From the NCBI GenBank assembly GCA_947579605.1, contig OX388306.1, forward strand, positions 1,364,001-1,428,000: a stretch of 64,000 nucleotides of DNA. The letters are read 5' to 3'. Origin of the DNA: Athripsodes cinereus. Lineage: Eukaryota; Arthropoda; Insecta; Trichoptera; Leptoceridae. The notes under the pieces were generated by a model. That model searched no databases, was not told the origin of the DNA, and saw only the letters and a program-made list of their open reading frames with translations. A program made the translations under genes and the position numbers. Position 1 is the first letter of the stretch, and the number at the start of each line of letters is the position of its first letter. Below, piece by piece: positions 53,246-63,465 of the stretch.

Positions 53246-53494
53246 AAATTCTCTCTTATAAAACACAAGGACAGCTTCACGTGTAGATATTGTTCAAGCA
53301 TACATAAGCTTTTGTTATGTCTCTTCATAGCTTAATTGGATATATTATGATGTTATAATATATTATAGTAATAATGCCTAATGGTGTTTTTCTAAAAGGG
53401 CACTGTTCATTCGTCTACGAGGTTTCCATAGATTTCCGTACCCATGGCAACGTTATCTGAATAAAAATGCTATCTTCTAACTCAGTATCCGTTC

Positions 53495-53910
53495 CCTAGC
53501 CCCCCCCCCCTCCTCTGATCCATAATCCCTACCACATGTTGGGTGTGTGTCAAATATTTTTATTTTTTATTTATTTATTTACTTATCTTTTTTTTATCTT
53601 GTCTAATTATTATTATTTTTTTTTTTTTTTTGTTTTTTTTTTTTATTTATCTTAGCTTATCTTTTTATTTTTTTCTTATCTTTATCTAATTTTTTTTTTT
53701 TTATTATCTTATCTATTTATCTTATCTAATTATTATAATTTATAATTATTTATTTATTTATCACTATTACAAAACGTTAGAAAACGAAAGAAATAGAAAA
53801 TAGAATATTAGATATATTATTATAATTTTGTTTTTTTTTCTTTTGTTGTGTTTTGATATTTTGTATGTTTTTTTTTAAGTAAATTTGTTTTTTACTAGTT
53901 TCATGTCAAT
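53495..53910 (+). repeat. T-rich low-complexity tract
   Basis: A C run at about 53501-53513 is followed by TTTATCTTATC and poly-T stretches up to 53875. Probably slippage-expanded retroposon 3' UTR; no coding content. Confidence 0.75.
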
Positions 53911-53919
53911 GTGTCGTGG

Positions 53920-54048
53920 TTAGATGGAAGAAATCACTTTATAGTGATAATCTCGCCACTGCACATCGTCCTAGTTTTTAAAATTTTATATTATTTTGTT
54001 AACACTGTTATGTAATGACGATGTGCAAAAATAATAAATAAATAAATA
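53920..54048 (+). repeat. LINE 3'-end repeat, family C, best copy
   Basis: GTGGTTAGATGGAAGAAATC, ACTTTATAGTGATAATCTCG, CCACTGCACATCGTCCTAGT, ATGACGATGTGCAAAAATAA and an (AATA)n tail. Confidence 0.65.
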
Positions 54049-54340
54049 AAAAAAAAACGTTCGTAGACCTTCCAAACCCAGGATATCTTGTTTGAAAAAC
54101 GCTTCGACGATAGATATTTATATTAAGCAATAACGGAGTACATTATGCTTATTTTTATATTTATAATTCACAACCAATCAACTATTCCTTTATGTAAAAT
54201 TTCATCGTACAATAAACTGCTTCGTATTGATTAATGGGGGAAAGCTCTAATATTACAGTACGGCTCGATGGTTACGTTGCTTGGTTGTGATTACAGTAGC
54301 TTAAAACTACATGCATCTACGAGTATCTGTATGTTTATAG

Positions 54341-54759
54341 CAGGGATGTCGCGAATATTCGCATCCGCATCCGCAAATGCGGAGCTTCCGCATGTATTTG
54401 GACATCTGCATCCGCATCCGCATCCGCAATAATCGATGCGGATGTTCATGCGGATGCGGATGTAAGACAAGTTGCGACAAGAAAGAAATGGGGCGGGGCC
54501 GGCGAATGGCGCGTGCCGTTCGCACTTGACATTAACCAATGGGAACGAAAAAATTGGTGACAAGATCCGACGCGTTTTTATTTTTGCCGGTTTTATTTTA
54601 TTTTTGCAAATAACAAAAAGGAAAAAAGTATTTCTTCAAAAAAATCATAATATTATTGTTGCAACAATTTCGTCACATATTTGACAATGGAGCCTTCGAA
54701 AATCCGCATCCGCATTCACATCCGCGGATGTGTAAAAATCGACATCCGCAACATCCCTG
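54341..54759. mobile_element. hAT-like MITE, ATCCGC type (419 bp)
   Basis: Ends CAGGGATGTCGCG and CGCAACATCCCTG are flanked by a perfect 8-bp duplication GTTTATAG (54333-54340 and 54760-54767). Inside the left end about a dozen CATCCGC/GCGGATG hexamer-type repeats fill 54357-54465; a shorter set lies at 54702-54750. No transposase. The middle is ordinary AT-rich DNA with one GC patch (54480-54530). Confidence 0.9.
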
Positions 54760-54784
54760 GTTTATAGCTAGAATAGATGAAGGC

Positions 54785-55219
54785 AGGTTTATATAATATA
54801 ATATAATATAATATAATAATAACAGCTTTATTGATATAAATAAATTCAATTTTAACATATTCATTATATGATTCACCTAACTAGGCTACAGCCCGTACTA
54901 AGGTAGATCAATTTATGTGTGGTCAAAGAACATTGCTCTTGGTTAAAGTAACGTTAACTAAAAAACTTAATTAATTAACATAAAATAAAGAAAAAACTAA
55001 ATAAAAAGACAGAATAATAATATGCACATTATATACATTTACACCCATGCACACACATGTACTACAGACACACACACACACACACACACACCCGCACCCA
55101 CACACGCCCACACCCACCCACACGATGAGTGTTAAACATTTATAAACGCGTATAACCATATAAACATACACAACACATATACAAACCCAAGGGCACTGTA
55201 TGAGAGACGCTCGAAGAGG
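54785..55219 (-). other. 3' UTR and tail of the CR1-group LINE
   Basis: On the minus strand it continues from the stop at 55220 through a (TG)n/(GTGGGTG) tract (55067-55125) to AATAAAGCTGTTATTATTAT and a (TATTA)n tail at about 54790-54822. AATAAA lies just before the tail. Confidence 0.65.
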
Positions 55220-57838
55220 CTAAGCCGGTATGTAGTTAAGTATACGTTCTGTCTCGCCGCGTCCAATTTTAAGCAACCAGTCCGTAATGAGTCTTTTAGG
55301 TAAGGAGTTGTTTGTCATTTGTCGTTTAGTCAGTACATTGTCCTGTATTTTGTTAAGGAGTCTTGGTGCCTGAAAAGTAAAATGTCTTTGTGCAAATTTG
55401 GTCCTCGTTTTTGGTACTATGTAAAATTGTTTATTTCTGCATCTTGTCGATAAATTGTGCGTTATCTGTGTCTGTAAGTGCTTGTGCTTAATGTAGTGTA
55501 AGATTATATTTTTTGTATATGTCTGTCTTATGTCCAATACACCGAATTGTTGGAAGAGAGCAGCTGATGGGAATCTGTAAGGTTTTTTGTTGATTACTCG
55601 GATAATTGATTTCTGAGCCTTTATTAATGGATCTAGAGCTGTCAGTGAAGCTCCCCCCCAACCAAGAATACCATACGACAAAATACTATGCACCAGAGCA
55701 AAGTATACAGTCTTCATCATACTGATAGGCAGCATGTTCCTCACCTCTTTGAAGACGTGCAAGGTACCTCTGAGTCTATTTGCTGTATTTGCAATGTGCT
55801 CTTTCCAGCCGAATCTTTCATCGATCAATATACCGAGGTACTTAGCATTTCTTACTTTTTTAGTGATTGGACAATTGCATGGTAGTATGTTTGCGGTAAC
55901 AGTGTCACAGTTGTGTATTTTAATTGTTTTATTTTTTACATAGTCATCGTCTCTGTTTGTTATATTGATTGTCATGTAATTAGTTTTGTCCACGTTGAGA
56001 GTTAGTAGATTAGAGTCCAGCCATTTCTTCACCAGACTCAGTCCCCTCTCTGCCCTCTCATGAACACTGTCCCATGTTCCACCATGAAAAATAAGTGCCG
56101 TATCGTCAGCAAATGACACTACATCTCCGTAATCCAGGACAATATTCGTCAGATCGTTGATGTACGTGAGGAAGAGAATTGGACCCAGTACGCTTCCCTG
56201 TGGGACTCCGAACCTGATGTGCGCCCTGTCACTCAAGTAATTTCCAATTTTTGTTTTTTGTGTCCTGCTAGTCAAATAGTCAGAAAACCACTTATGTGCC
56301 GTTCCACGAATCCCCAGTTTCGACAGCTTTGCTAACAACAATGCATGGGAGACTGTGTCGAAAGCTTTTGCGAGATCAAGAAATACAGTAATACATTTTT
56401 CCCCCTTATCTAATATATTGACAACTCTTTGTGTGAGATAACCAATCGCCTCTTGTGTACCCCTGTTTTTGCGAAAGCCAAATTGTTTTTCAGATAAAAT
56501 ATTATTTTTTTCAAAGAAATCCAATAATCTACATTTAGCGGCTGTTTCAATTACTTTCGATAGTGAATTTAATAAACTTATGGGTCTATAGCACCCTATA
56601 TCATCTTTTTTCCCACTCTTGTATATCGGACATACAACGGCTTCCTTTAAGTGGTTTGGGAAAATACCTTCTGACAAGCTCATGTTCGTAACAAATTGAA
56701 TTGGCGTCTTAAGGCTATCAATGCACCATTTTAAAATTCGCGTCGAGATAAGGTCTGTACCGACAGTAGCTTTGTCTTTTAAATTTTTGATTATTTTTTC
56801 TATTTCATTAGTGGTTACTGGTTCAAGATGGTGCATTACATTGTTAGTAACTATCGTGTTTGTTTCATACTCCATTAATTGCAGTTGTGCTTCAGTTTTG
56901 TTTATATTATTTAGAGTCTTCTGAGCCAGTGAACCTCCTACATTTATGAAGTATTCATTCACAAATTTGGTTGCAATTTCGCTATTTTTATCATCTATTT
57001 TGTAAGTATTATTGTTTATAGTCAAACTCTCTAACATACATTTTGATTTCTTTTTATTGACAACTTCATTTAACAAGTCCCAAGTTTTTTTGGCGTCGTT
57101 TGAAACGGATTTAAATTTCTGCGTGTAGTATTTGTTTTTTGCTGATATTAAAAGAGATTTGCAAGCGTTACGGAATTTAATGTAAGTATTTTTTATTTGA
57201 GTATCATGGGGGTACTTTTTAGTCTTCATGTGGAGCGCATCTCTCACATTTATACTACGAAGTAGACCCGGAGTTATCCATGGTTTTAGTCTACGTTTAG
57301 AGTGGGGAACAAGTTTCACGGATGTATGAGCTCCTATAATGCTGTTCAATGTATTCACGATATAATCCGTAGCCTCATTCACATTCGTCATATTGTATAG
57401 GGATGTCCAATCCACTTTTGCCGTATCCTGTCTGACTTTTTCATAATCTATTCTTATCTGGGTTGCCGTAGGGGTGCCCAATGTCTGCAGCTTACTTTGT
57501 TTCAGATAGAGTATGGTTGGATAATGATCCGTTATCAGACAATCGCATATGATACCCGTTATATTAGATTTATCACGTCTAGTTCTTATAAATATATGAT
57601 CTAACAATGAGTCTATCCTAGTAGGGAGGTTGATTGCGGAAAGCATTCCTTGTTCTGCAAGTAGTCCAAGATAATCTTCTATTTGTTTATTATTTTTTTG
57701 CAATATATCTATATTGATATCACCCACTATAATATATTCCCCATTATCATTACTTTCAAGCAGACTTGAGAGGGAATCAATGAATGGTATCAGATTATGG
57801 GTACTTCTACTTACAAAAGTAGCATATTTATCCTCGGC
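55220..57838 (-). CDS. CR1-group LINE polyprotein (endonuclease C-terminus plus reverse transcriptase)
   Basis: The minus frame is open from 57838 to a stop at 55220-55222, about 872 codons. From the GTG at 57727 as residue 1: GDINID (2-7), LDHIF (42-46) and TDHYP (66-70) are the last APE-endonuclease motifs. The reverse transcriptase spans about 360-590, with YRPISLLNSLSKVIE, catalytic FLDLAKAFD (449-457), GVPQGSVLGP (507-516) and the active-site FADD (539-542). A C-terminal domain follows (KYLGILID, YGILGWGG). The endonuclease N-terminus is missing and a TAA stands just upstream, so the copy is 5'-truncated near 57840. GTG is not a start; the frame simply enters from upstream. It resembles Daphne/Crack/L2-type LINEs; the clade is inferred. 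The lack of any stop suggests a recent insertion. Confidence 0.9.
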   Translation of the reverse strand, partial: AEDKYATFVSRSTHNLIPFIDSLSSLLESNDNGEYIIVGDINIDILQKNNKQIEDYLGLLAEQGMLSAINLPTRIDSLLDHIFIRTRRDKSNITGIICDCLITDHYPTILYLKQSKLQTLGTPTATQIRIDYEKVRQDTAKVDWTSLYNMTNVNEATDYIVNTLNSIIGAHTSVKLVPHSKRRLKPWITPGLLRSINVRDALHMKTKKYPHDTQIKNTYIKFRNACKSLLISAKNKYYTQKFKSVSNDAKKTWDLLNEVVNKKKSKCMLESLTINNNTYKIDDKNSEIATKFVNEYFINVGGSLAQKTLNNINKTEAQLQLMEYETNTIVTNNVMHHLEPVTTNEIEKIIKNLKDKATVGTDLISTRILKWCIDSLKTPIQFVTNMSLSEGIFPNHLKEAVVCPIYKSGKKDDIGCYRPISLLNSLSKVIETAAKCRLLDFFEKNNILSEKQFGFRKNRGTQEAIGYLTQRVVNILDKGEKCITVFLDLAKAFDTVSHALLLAKLSKLGIRGTAHKWFSDYLTSRTQKTKIGNYLSDRAHIRFGVPQGSVLGPILFLTYINDLTNIVLDYGDVVSFADDTALIFHGGTWDSVHERAERGLSLVKKWLDSNLLTLNVDKTNYMTINITNRDDDYVKNKTIKIHNCDTVTANILPCNCPITKKVRNAKYLGILIDERFGWKEHIANTANRLRGTLHVFKEVRNMLPISMMKTVYFALVHSILSYGILGWGGASLTALDPLIKAQKSIIRVINKKPYRFPSAALFQQFGVLDIRQTYTKNIILHYIKHKHLQTQITHNLSTRCRNKQFYIVPKTRTKFAQRHFTFQAPRLLNKIQDNVLTKRQMTNNSLPKRLITDWLLKIGRGETERILNYIPA

Positions 57839-57844
57839 TTACAA

Positions 57845-58705
57845 GTCGAAGCTTAAATAGAGTTAAGCAAAATGCTTACTGATAAAACATTAATTCCATA
57901 GTGCACTTAGACACTTAAAATTATTCTTTAAAAAATCGTTGAAATATAATGTCATTTTTTAATTATTCAAATGGCAACTATTGTTCTGCGGTCAGAATGC
58001 GCTCAAAATAGTAGATATATATATATCCCGAAAGTTTAAAAAAATGTTAACCAGGCATGACTAACGTTAATCTTTGTGAGTAATTTTTGTTTTTATTTAT
58101 TATACGTAACATTTAAAGTTAATGATTCAAGACAACCTATTTAAATCAGTGAAATACAAATTGACAGTAATGGGGGAACTTACACACAAAAAAAATTTAG
58201 CTCAATAAATAGTACAGAAAATTAGAAAAGTTATGGTGCTTTGTATATTTTTAAAAGCGCATTTTAAAGGCTTTTGTTACTGTTTGAAAAAGAGATTTTC
58301 GCACTTCGGAACAGGTGTGTGATGTCATCAGCCGCTACAGACAGTACTACGAGTACAATGTGTGCCAATACAACATTGCGCCTAACGACGTCACAACGGG
58401 CTAATTCAATAAAATGGCGTTTAAAATTTTGACAGAAAATATGGATTTTTATAATAAAAATAATGAATGAAAAGTTTAATTTTATCGTTTCTTATTAGGA
58501 TATTCGTGATTAGCGTATATTTATTAATATAAATTGATAACATTTATTCATATATGTACTTCACACATGCATGTTCCTCATTCAATTTGAATGTTTGATT
58601 AATCTTAAAATTCAGCGTAATGGCAATTTAAAACATAAGAATGAATAATTTGGATTTCAAAGTGAGATCACATTGTAATAAAAGAAATATCCATTACATC
58701 TTTGT
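57845..58705. other. Unassigned, AT-rich
   Basis: A (TA)n run lies at 58014-58024. 58315-58440 is GC-richer (TGTGATGTCATCAGCCGCTA, CGACGTCACAACGGGC) but has no recognised frame or repeat partner here. Confidence 0.4.
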
Positions 58706-58710
58706 ATATG

Positions 58711-59190
58711 TGTGTATCGTCGTGTTAGTAACCATAATCGAATTTAAAGTGTGTTTGACAGTTATTAAGGCACTTCATGCTATGCCCCAGAATATATCAT
58801 GGAACTCTGCGGTAGACAGGCGTTAAGTCATAGACAGACAACACTGAGGTCTTGTCAAGATATTACAACTAAATTGGAGGTGACCAGTACTGTATCGAAA
58901 CCAGTGTACGTGGAGCGTGCTTTTGCAATATCTGCACCTGTAGTCTGGAACAGGCTTTCACAAATGATCAGAGAAACGCAGGACATATCTCGTTTCAAGA
59001 ACCAACTGAAGACTTATCTATTCAAGAAATCTCACGGAATAATCCAGACACAACCTTAGTTAGCAAAGAGCGCCCTTGAGGTGGATTTTTTTCACAAAAC
59101 GGCGCTTTACAAATCATCCAAATAATAATAATACAAGATTCTTCTTAGTTTGGGACTAGCTCGATCTGTGTGACTTGTCTATGTGTGTTA
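58711..59190 (+). repeat. Family D 3' end, split by a LINE
   Basis: GTGTGTATCGTCGTGTTAGT and CCATAAT lie before the LINE insert. ACAAGATTCTTCTTAGTTTG and GACTAGCTCGATCTGTGTGA lie after it. The uninterrupted order is seen at 10208-10318 and in the SINE at 18677-18920. Confidence 0.7.
58739..59132 (+). pseudogene. CR1-like LINE C-terminal fragment, recent copy
   Basis: Encodes the same C-terminal region as 12391-12849: EFKVCLTV, LSHRQTTLRSCQDITTKLE, VYVERAFAISAPVVWNRL, DISRFKNQLKTYLFKKS, and then ALEVDFFHKTALYKSSK. One G is missing compared with the sister copy (GCTATGCCCC here, GCTATGGCCCC there), shifting the frame near 58785 and splitting it into two. The (AAT)n tail ends at 59132. It is inserted in a family D 3' end, which defines both borders. 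5'-truncated. Confidence 0.8.
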
Positions 59191-59199
59191 TGTTATCCC

Positions 59200-60175
59200 A
59201 ATACATTCACAATACTTCACATAGCCTAGAATAACAGATTCAACATAAGTTATTCCTTGATTACTTTTACGGGTGAAACTGGTATATATTAGGTACTATT
59301 ACTATGTACATAGTAGTTATGTAGATTATAATTATTACTTCAGTACTGTACAGGCACTGATTGGAATCTCTTTCATTCCCTGAGGAATACCACCGTCTCG
59401 AGCTAGCTTCCTCTACATTGATTGATTAAGGAACGATTCAAATTAATTAATATTATTGTTGTTTACGAATAGAATTTATTGCATAAAGAATATTTTGTTG
59501 TTCGGATTTTAAAAATTATCTAAACCTCTAACGGCATGCGTTGACGCGTTGGTCAATCAACTGTGGCATACACTTGTATGACCAACATGATCAATGCAAA
59601 ATCAATTTATAATCGCAAAATGATTTTTAAAATTTGACCAACAAATTCGTGAGGGTCAAGATATAAAGGGCTGACTGTGTTTCGCCATTGTATTATACAC
59701 TTTCAGAACTCCATTTCAAATAAATTATAAGTTATCAAAAAGCAATATCAAACCAATCGACATTAATAATAACAGAAAGACTATATTATTATTATCGTAC
59801 TATGTAAGTGTGTTTCGGCGACTACACAAATTACAAATCAAAACTTTTCTACTTCAGGGAATTACGTGGAAAGAGAATCAAAATCTCTATGGGAAATGGA
59901 CAAAAGTTACCTACCTACTAAAGGAGGGTGGTCAAATCAATTTAGGTACTCACTCAAAAAATCAAGTTTACATATTATTTCTTGCAGTTGTTTTGATATT
60001 TTTAGTAACATTATTTAACATTAAATAACACAAAGTAATCCTCCTTTATACGAGACTTGTTTCTATAAGAAGAATGTTAAGATTTAAGTTTTTATGAAAT
60101 AGTCTTTGTGTTTTTATTCCTGTATTGTTCGTTTTGTTCAATAAAATTATCAAATCAAATTATAAAATGCATAAT
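59200..60175. other. AT-rich stretch, no feature recognised
   Basis: The short plus frame at 59810-60028 has no familiar motif. Confidence 0.4.
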
Positions 60176-60179
60176 ACTA

Positions 60180-60420
60180 GGACGATGTGCAGTGGCGAGA
60201 TTATCCCTATGTAATGATTTTATCCATGTTAAAAAGAATAGGTATATCTTACAAATCGTCTCAAACATTTCTTTTTATTTATTTATTTATTCTTTACTGT
60301 ACATTGATTACAAGCAAATTCACACAAAAATACATTTAAAACAAAGACAATCATACAATCAATATACAGAGGGCGAGTTTATCGCAGAGGCGCGATTTCT
60401 TCCAACTAACTCAAACATTG
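60180..60420 (-). repeat. Reversed family C and family B 3' ends
   Basis: 60180-60230: GACGATGTGCAGTGGCGAGA (family C). 60270-60420: TTATTTATTCTTTACTGTAC, GAGGGCGAGTTTATCGCAGA, GGCGCGATTTCTTCCAACTA (family B). Confidence 0.6.
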
Positions 60421-60534
60421 ATTACAGAGGATGACCATGAATTAATTCACTCACTAAAAATATCTTGTTTACACAACTTGTTCCCGCAGCAGTTTTGATA
60501 TTTTAAATAACAATATCAACCTGTTTCTTTTTGT

Positions 60535-60722
60535 ACTAATTAATGATAGCATTCTTCAGGGCCGTAGAGGGGATGGAAGGAAGCGGCTTTCCTGGTTTCA
60601 GAACATTCGAGATGAGATGAGAGGGTGCAGGAGCTGTTTCGTGCTGCACAGAACAGAGGAGATTTCTCCCAGGTGATTGTCAACGTCGGGAGGACCCGAC
60701 AAGAAACGTATAGAAGAAGAAA
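60535..60722 (+). pseudogene. RTE-like LINE C-terminal scrap with (GAA)n tail
   Basis: Reads GRRGDGRKRLSWFQNIRDEM, then frameshifted VHRTEEISP-like sequence, and GACCCGAC.AGAA with a GAA tail (about 60711-60721). It corresponds to RRGVGRKKMSWLRNIREW...PDPAQEEE at 12100-12290. Confidence 0.65.
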
Positions 60723-61221
60723 GATTTATCATATTTTTTACTAGTTGCAACCATATAATTCATACGCAGTGAAATTTTTTACAGATGTAAGTTCAGTTCT
60801 TGTTTAGTTTGGATGTGCACGCGTTATTTGAGCTTATATTTTCATCTGTTTGTCGTTTACAATCCACTGATCAAAAAGTTGAACTTTATTAATTTTATCT
60901 TTTTTTCCACAAATCACTCGTTTAGGCTGGATTACTAGAAATATGGAAAGGTTAATTCCCGATTTTCCGAGTAAAAGCAGGTTTAAATCTAGTATAATTA
61001 TGTGTATGGAAAATGTGGGTTATCTGGGTGAGTCTATAAATAAACTGATAAACAAGAAGATATCCCAACGTACCTACTTAATAAGGGTAGGAATACTACG
61101 AGCTTACATATAACACAAATGATACACAGGAGATATCCCGTATAACGAACTTTTATTACAACGTTCGATTCTCACGAGAGATTTTATTTCCACGAGCAAT
61201 GTTTATTTATATTGTTCCGTC

Positions 61222-61425
61222 TGAAAAATTGGGTGTGAGGAAGTGCGGACATCCGAGAATTACGTGGCTTGACCACGTAAATCAAATTCTCAAGGAAGGC
61301 CGAGTAAAAGAAATCGACGTGCGTGCAAGAGAGGTTGCATGAATGTAGAGGAGGCGAATGATGTAGGGACAGATCTATATGGCGTTACGTTCTCTCTGCC
61401 TACCCCACTTGGGGTTTCGATTTTC
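61222..61425 (+). pseudogene. RTE-like LINE 3' fragment
   Basis: Reads GVRKCGHPRITWLDHVNQIL, KEGRVKEIDVRARE, and ends in the family terminus CTCTCTGCCTACCCCACTTG. Matches 52690-52870. Frameshifted. Confidence 0.7.
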
Positions 61426-61429
61426 AAAT

Positions 61430-62790
61430 CTTCTACATATTACCCGAATAACTAAGAATGCAATAATATAATGAAATAAAAAAAAAATCATGTTCATCTC
61501 TTAGCGAAATATTAAATCAATAAAATAGGTTTTACTGTACTGAGAGTACATATTCTGTCTGTTCTATATATGGAAGGGAAAAGAGTTTGCTGTGTGAGTA
61601 ATGATCAATGTATTGTAGGTATAACAAATAAAATGTTTATCTCCCCTGGTGAAGTCGTGGTAATCAAGACCAACTTGCACGATACAACCCAGTCCACCCC
61701 GACTACGAGATGGGGTGGTAAACCGTTTTTATATGGCGCACTCTGGTTCTGCAACAGGTTACGAATTTAAAATAAGTGTACCTCAAATTAATGTTTATAA
61801 GTTGGTAAGAAAGGGATCTTAATTAATTTGCTCATTGTTGTAATTAATTGTTTTTATTTATTGTTACAACTGTATGATCTATATAGAATTTAAAAAAAAA
61901 TTGAGAGAATAAATTTGATTTTCTTCGTAGAGTTACCTACCGGTAAAGGTTACGAGTCCCAGTCTTTTCATTGTTTTCGAGAGACCTGTAGAAGACATGT
62001 ATTTGTAAAACAAGCGGATTAATATTGCATGCAATAAACATTCAATTAGTCCTCTTCGTACCTACTATAAAAATGACAACATAAACACTATTTTCAGGGT
62101 GTGTTTTTACATTTTTTTATGTATTTTTTAACATTTTTTTCTTTCTTCATCTAGTGGGTACCTCATAATTCTGTTGACTAGTTGGTAAGGAAGGATCTTG
62201 ATTGATTGCTTAATTGTTATAATTAATTGTTTATATTTATTGTTGCAACTGTGTGATCCATAATAAAAACTAAAGTAATTATATATAAAAAATGGAAATC
62301 CAGAATGAGTTGCATGGCATTCCCTATCGTATAAAATATATTAATGTCCTATTTGTGACATTATAAATTAAAACCTACCTTTTACAGGACACTCAAAATT
62401 AACCGAAAAGAAAAGGAAAGGAAGGAAAAAATTCCACGGAATTAAAGTAATATAACAATTTTATATTACAAAAATCAAAACACACTCACATCACTTTAGT
62501 ATCTCTGCTTTCCTGTTAAACTCACACCAATCCACACATAATAACTTTCTCTATAAATTAATTTGGCACGATTTATACGCACCAATATAAAGAAATAATA
62601 AACCTTTATTAGATATAATGCAGTACCTACATATCATCGACCTATACGAATAGAATAGGAATTCAACAGAACAATTATTGGTAGTGAGGCCAATCAAATA
62701 GTGGGACCAAAATTATTTCATTTCAATCCATAACAAGCGTTCGTCAAACTTCTGCATTCATAATCACCCTCGTTGATTTAATTTAAAAAA
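61430..62790. other. Unassigned, with an 80-bp direct repeat and family A pieces
   Basis: 61801-61882 and 62181-62262 are direct repeats 380 bp apart (GTTGGTAAG.AAGGATCTT, TAATTAATTGTTT, GCAACTGT.TGATC). 62025-62090 and 62380-62410 carry family A blocks (TGCAATAAACATTC; TTTTACAGGACACTCAAAAT). A 66-codon plus frame at 61570-61770 has no motif I know. Confidence 0.45.
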
Positions 62791-62819
62791 AGTATGTTAC
62801 TGTTGATACTAAATAATAT

Positions 62820-63178
62820 ATTGATGGTCCATATATCAGAAGTGCATCTTTTGACAACTATGGTCCATAAAGTAGTTGTGCACCTTTTGACAACAATGAT
62901 TCATACATTAGAATTATTGAACCATTTGACAACAATGGTCCATACAATAGAATTGCTCCTTTTGAAAACTATGGTCCATACATTAGAAGTTTAACTTTTG
63001 ACAACTATGGACCATACATACTTTATTATAAGTGCACTTTTTGACAACTACCTATGGTCCATTCATTAGAAGTTTAACTTTTGACAACTATGGACCATAC
63101 ATACTTTATTATAAGTGCACTTTTTGACAACTACCTATGGTCCATTCATTTGAAGTGCACCTTCTGACAACAAACTTT
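62820..63178 (+). repeat. Diverged part of the terminal satellite
   Basis: About nine loose 38-44-bp repeats of TGGTCCATACATTAGAAGTG...CTTTTGACAACTA. Two consecutive 105-bp blocks (about 62989 and 63068) are near-identical higher-order copies. Confidence 0.85.
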
Positions 63179-63184
63179 GATTCA

Positions 63185-63465
63185 ATGAAATTTCTGTATT
63201 TATTTATTTATTAAAGCTCACTTCACGGGGCCTTATACATAGCGGAGGATCGCTCAACATGGAGGCAGATGGTTTACGGAACGAGGCTTGATGGTCACGA
63301 TCCTCAGGATTGAGGGACCGATAGAGATGATGATGATGATTTATTTATTGTATTGTTGTCATTTGATTATTTTGTCGTTTGTAAAAAAAAACCGTATATA
63401 ATTGCCTGACGATTCCAAGTGCCAAATCAATGGCCTACGGATGATAAGAAAGAATAAAGAATAAA
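63185..63465 (+). pseudogene. LINE 3' fragment inserted in the satellite
   Basis: 63215-63320 reads EDRSTWRQMVYGTRL-like sequence and GHDPQD, matching the copy at 25440-25525, then a GATGAT run. 63340-63465 is the 3' UTR, with CCTACGGATGATAAGAAAGA and a (GAATAAA)n tail. It separates the diverged and regular parts of the satellite. Confidence 0.65.

Noticed and set aside
57725..57727. GTG as start codon of the 835-residue LINE protein
   Set aside because: The frame continues upstream to 57838 with plausible endonuclease sequence (YIIVGDINID), so GTG is an internal Val codon of a truncated copy.
58315..58440. Host promoter, from CRE-like TGACGTC/GATGTCATC motifs and higher GC
   Set aside because: No downstream gene is visible and such motifs also occur in transposon 5' regions.
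61570..61770. Small host gene (66 codons)
   Set aside because: No motif, no splice or promoter support, and length within chance expectation.
61801..62262. LTRs of a small retroelement
   Set aside because: No TG...CA ends, primer-binding site or polypurine tract; the repeats are short and diverged.
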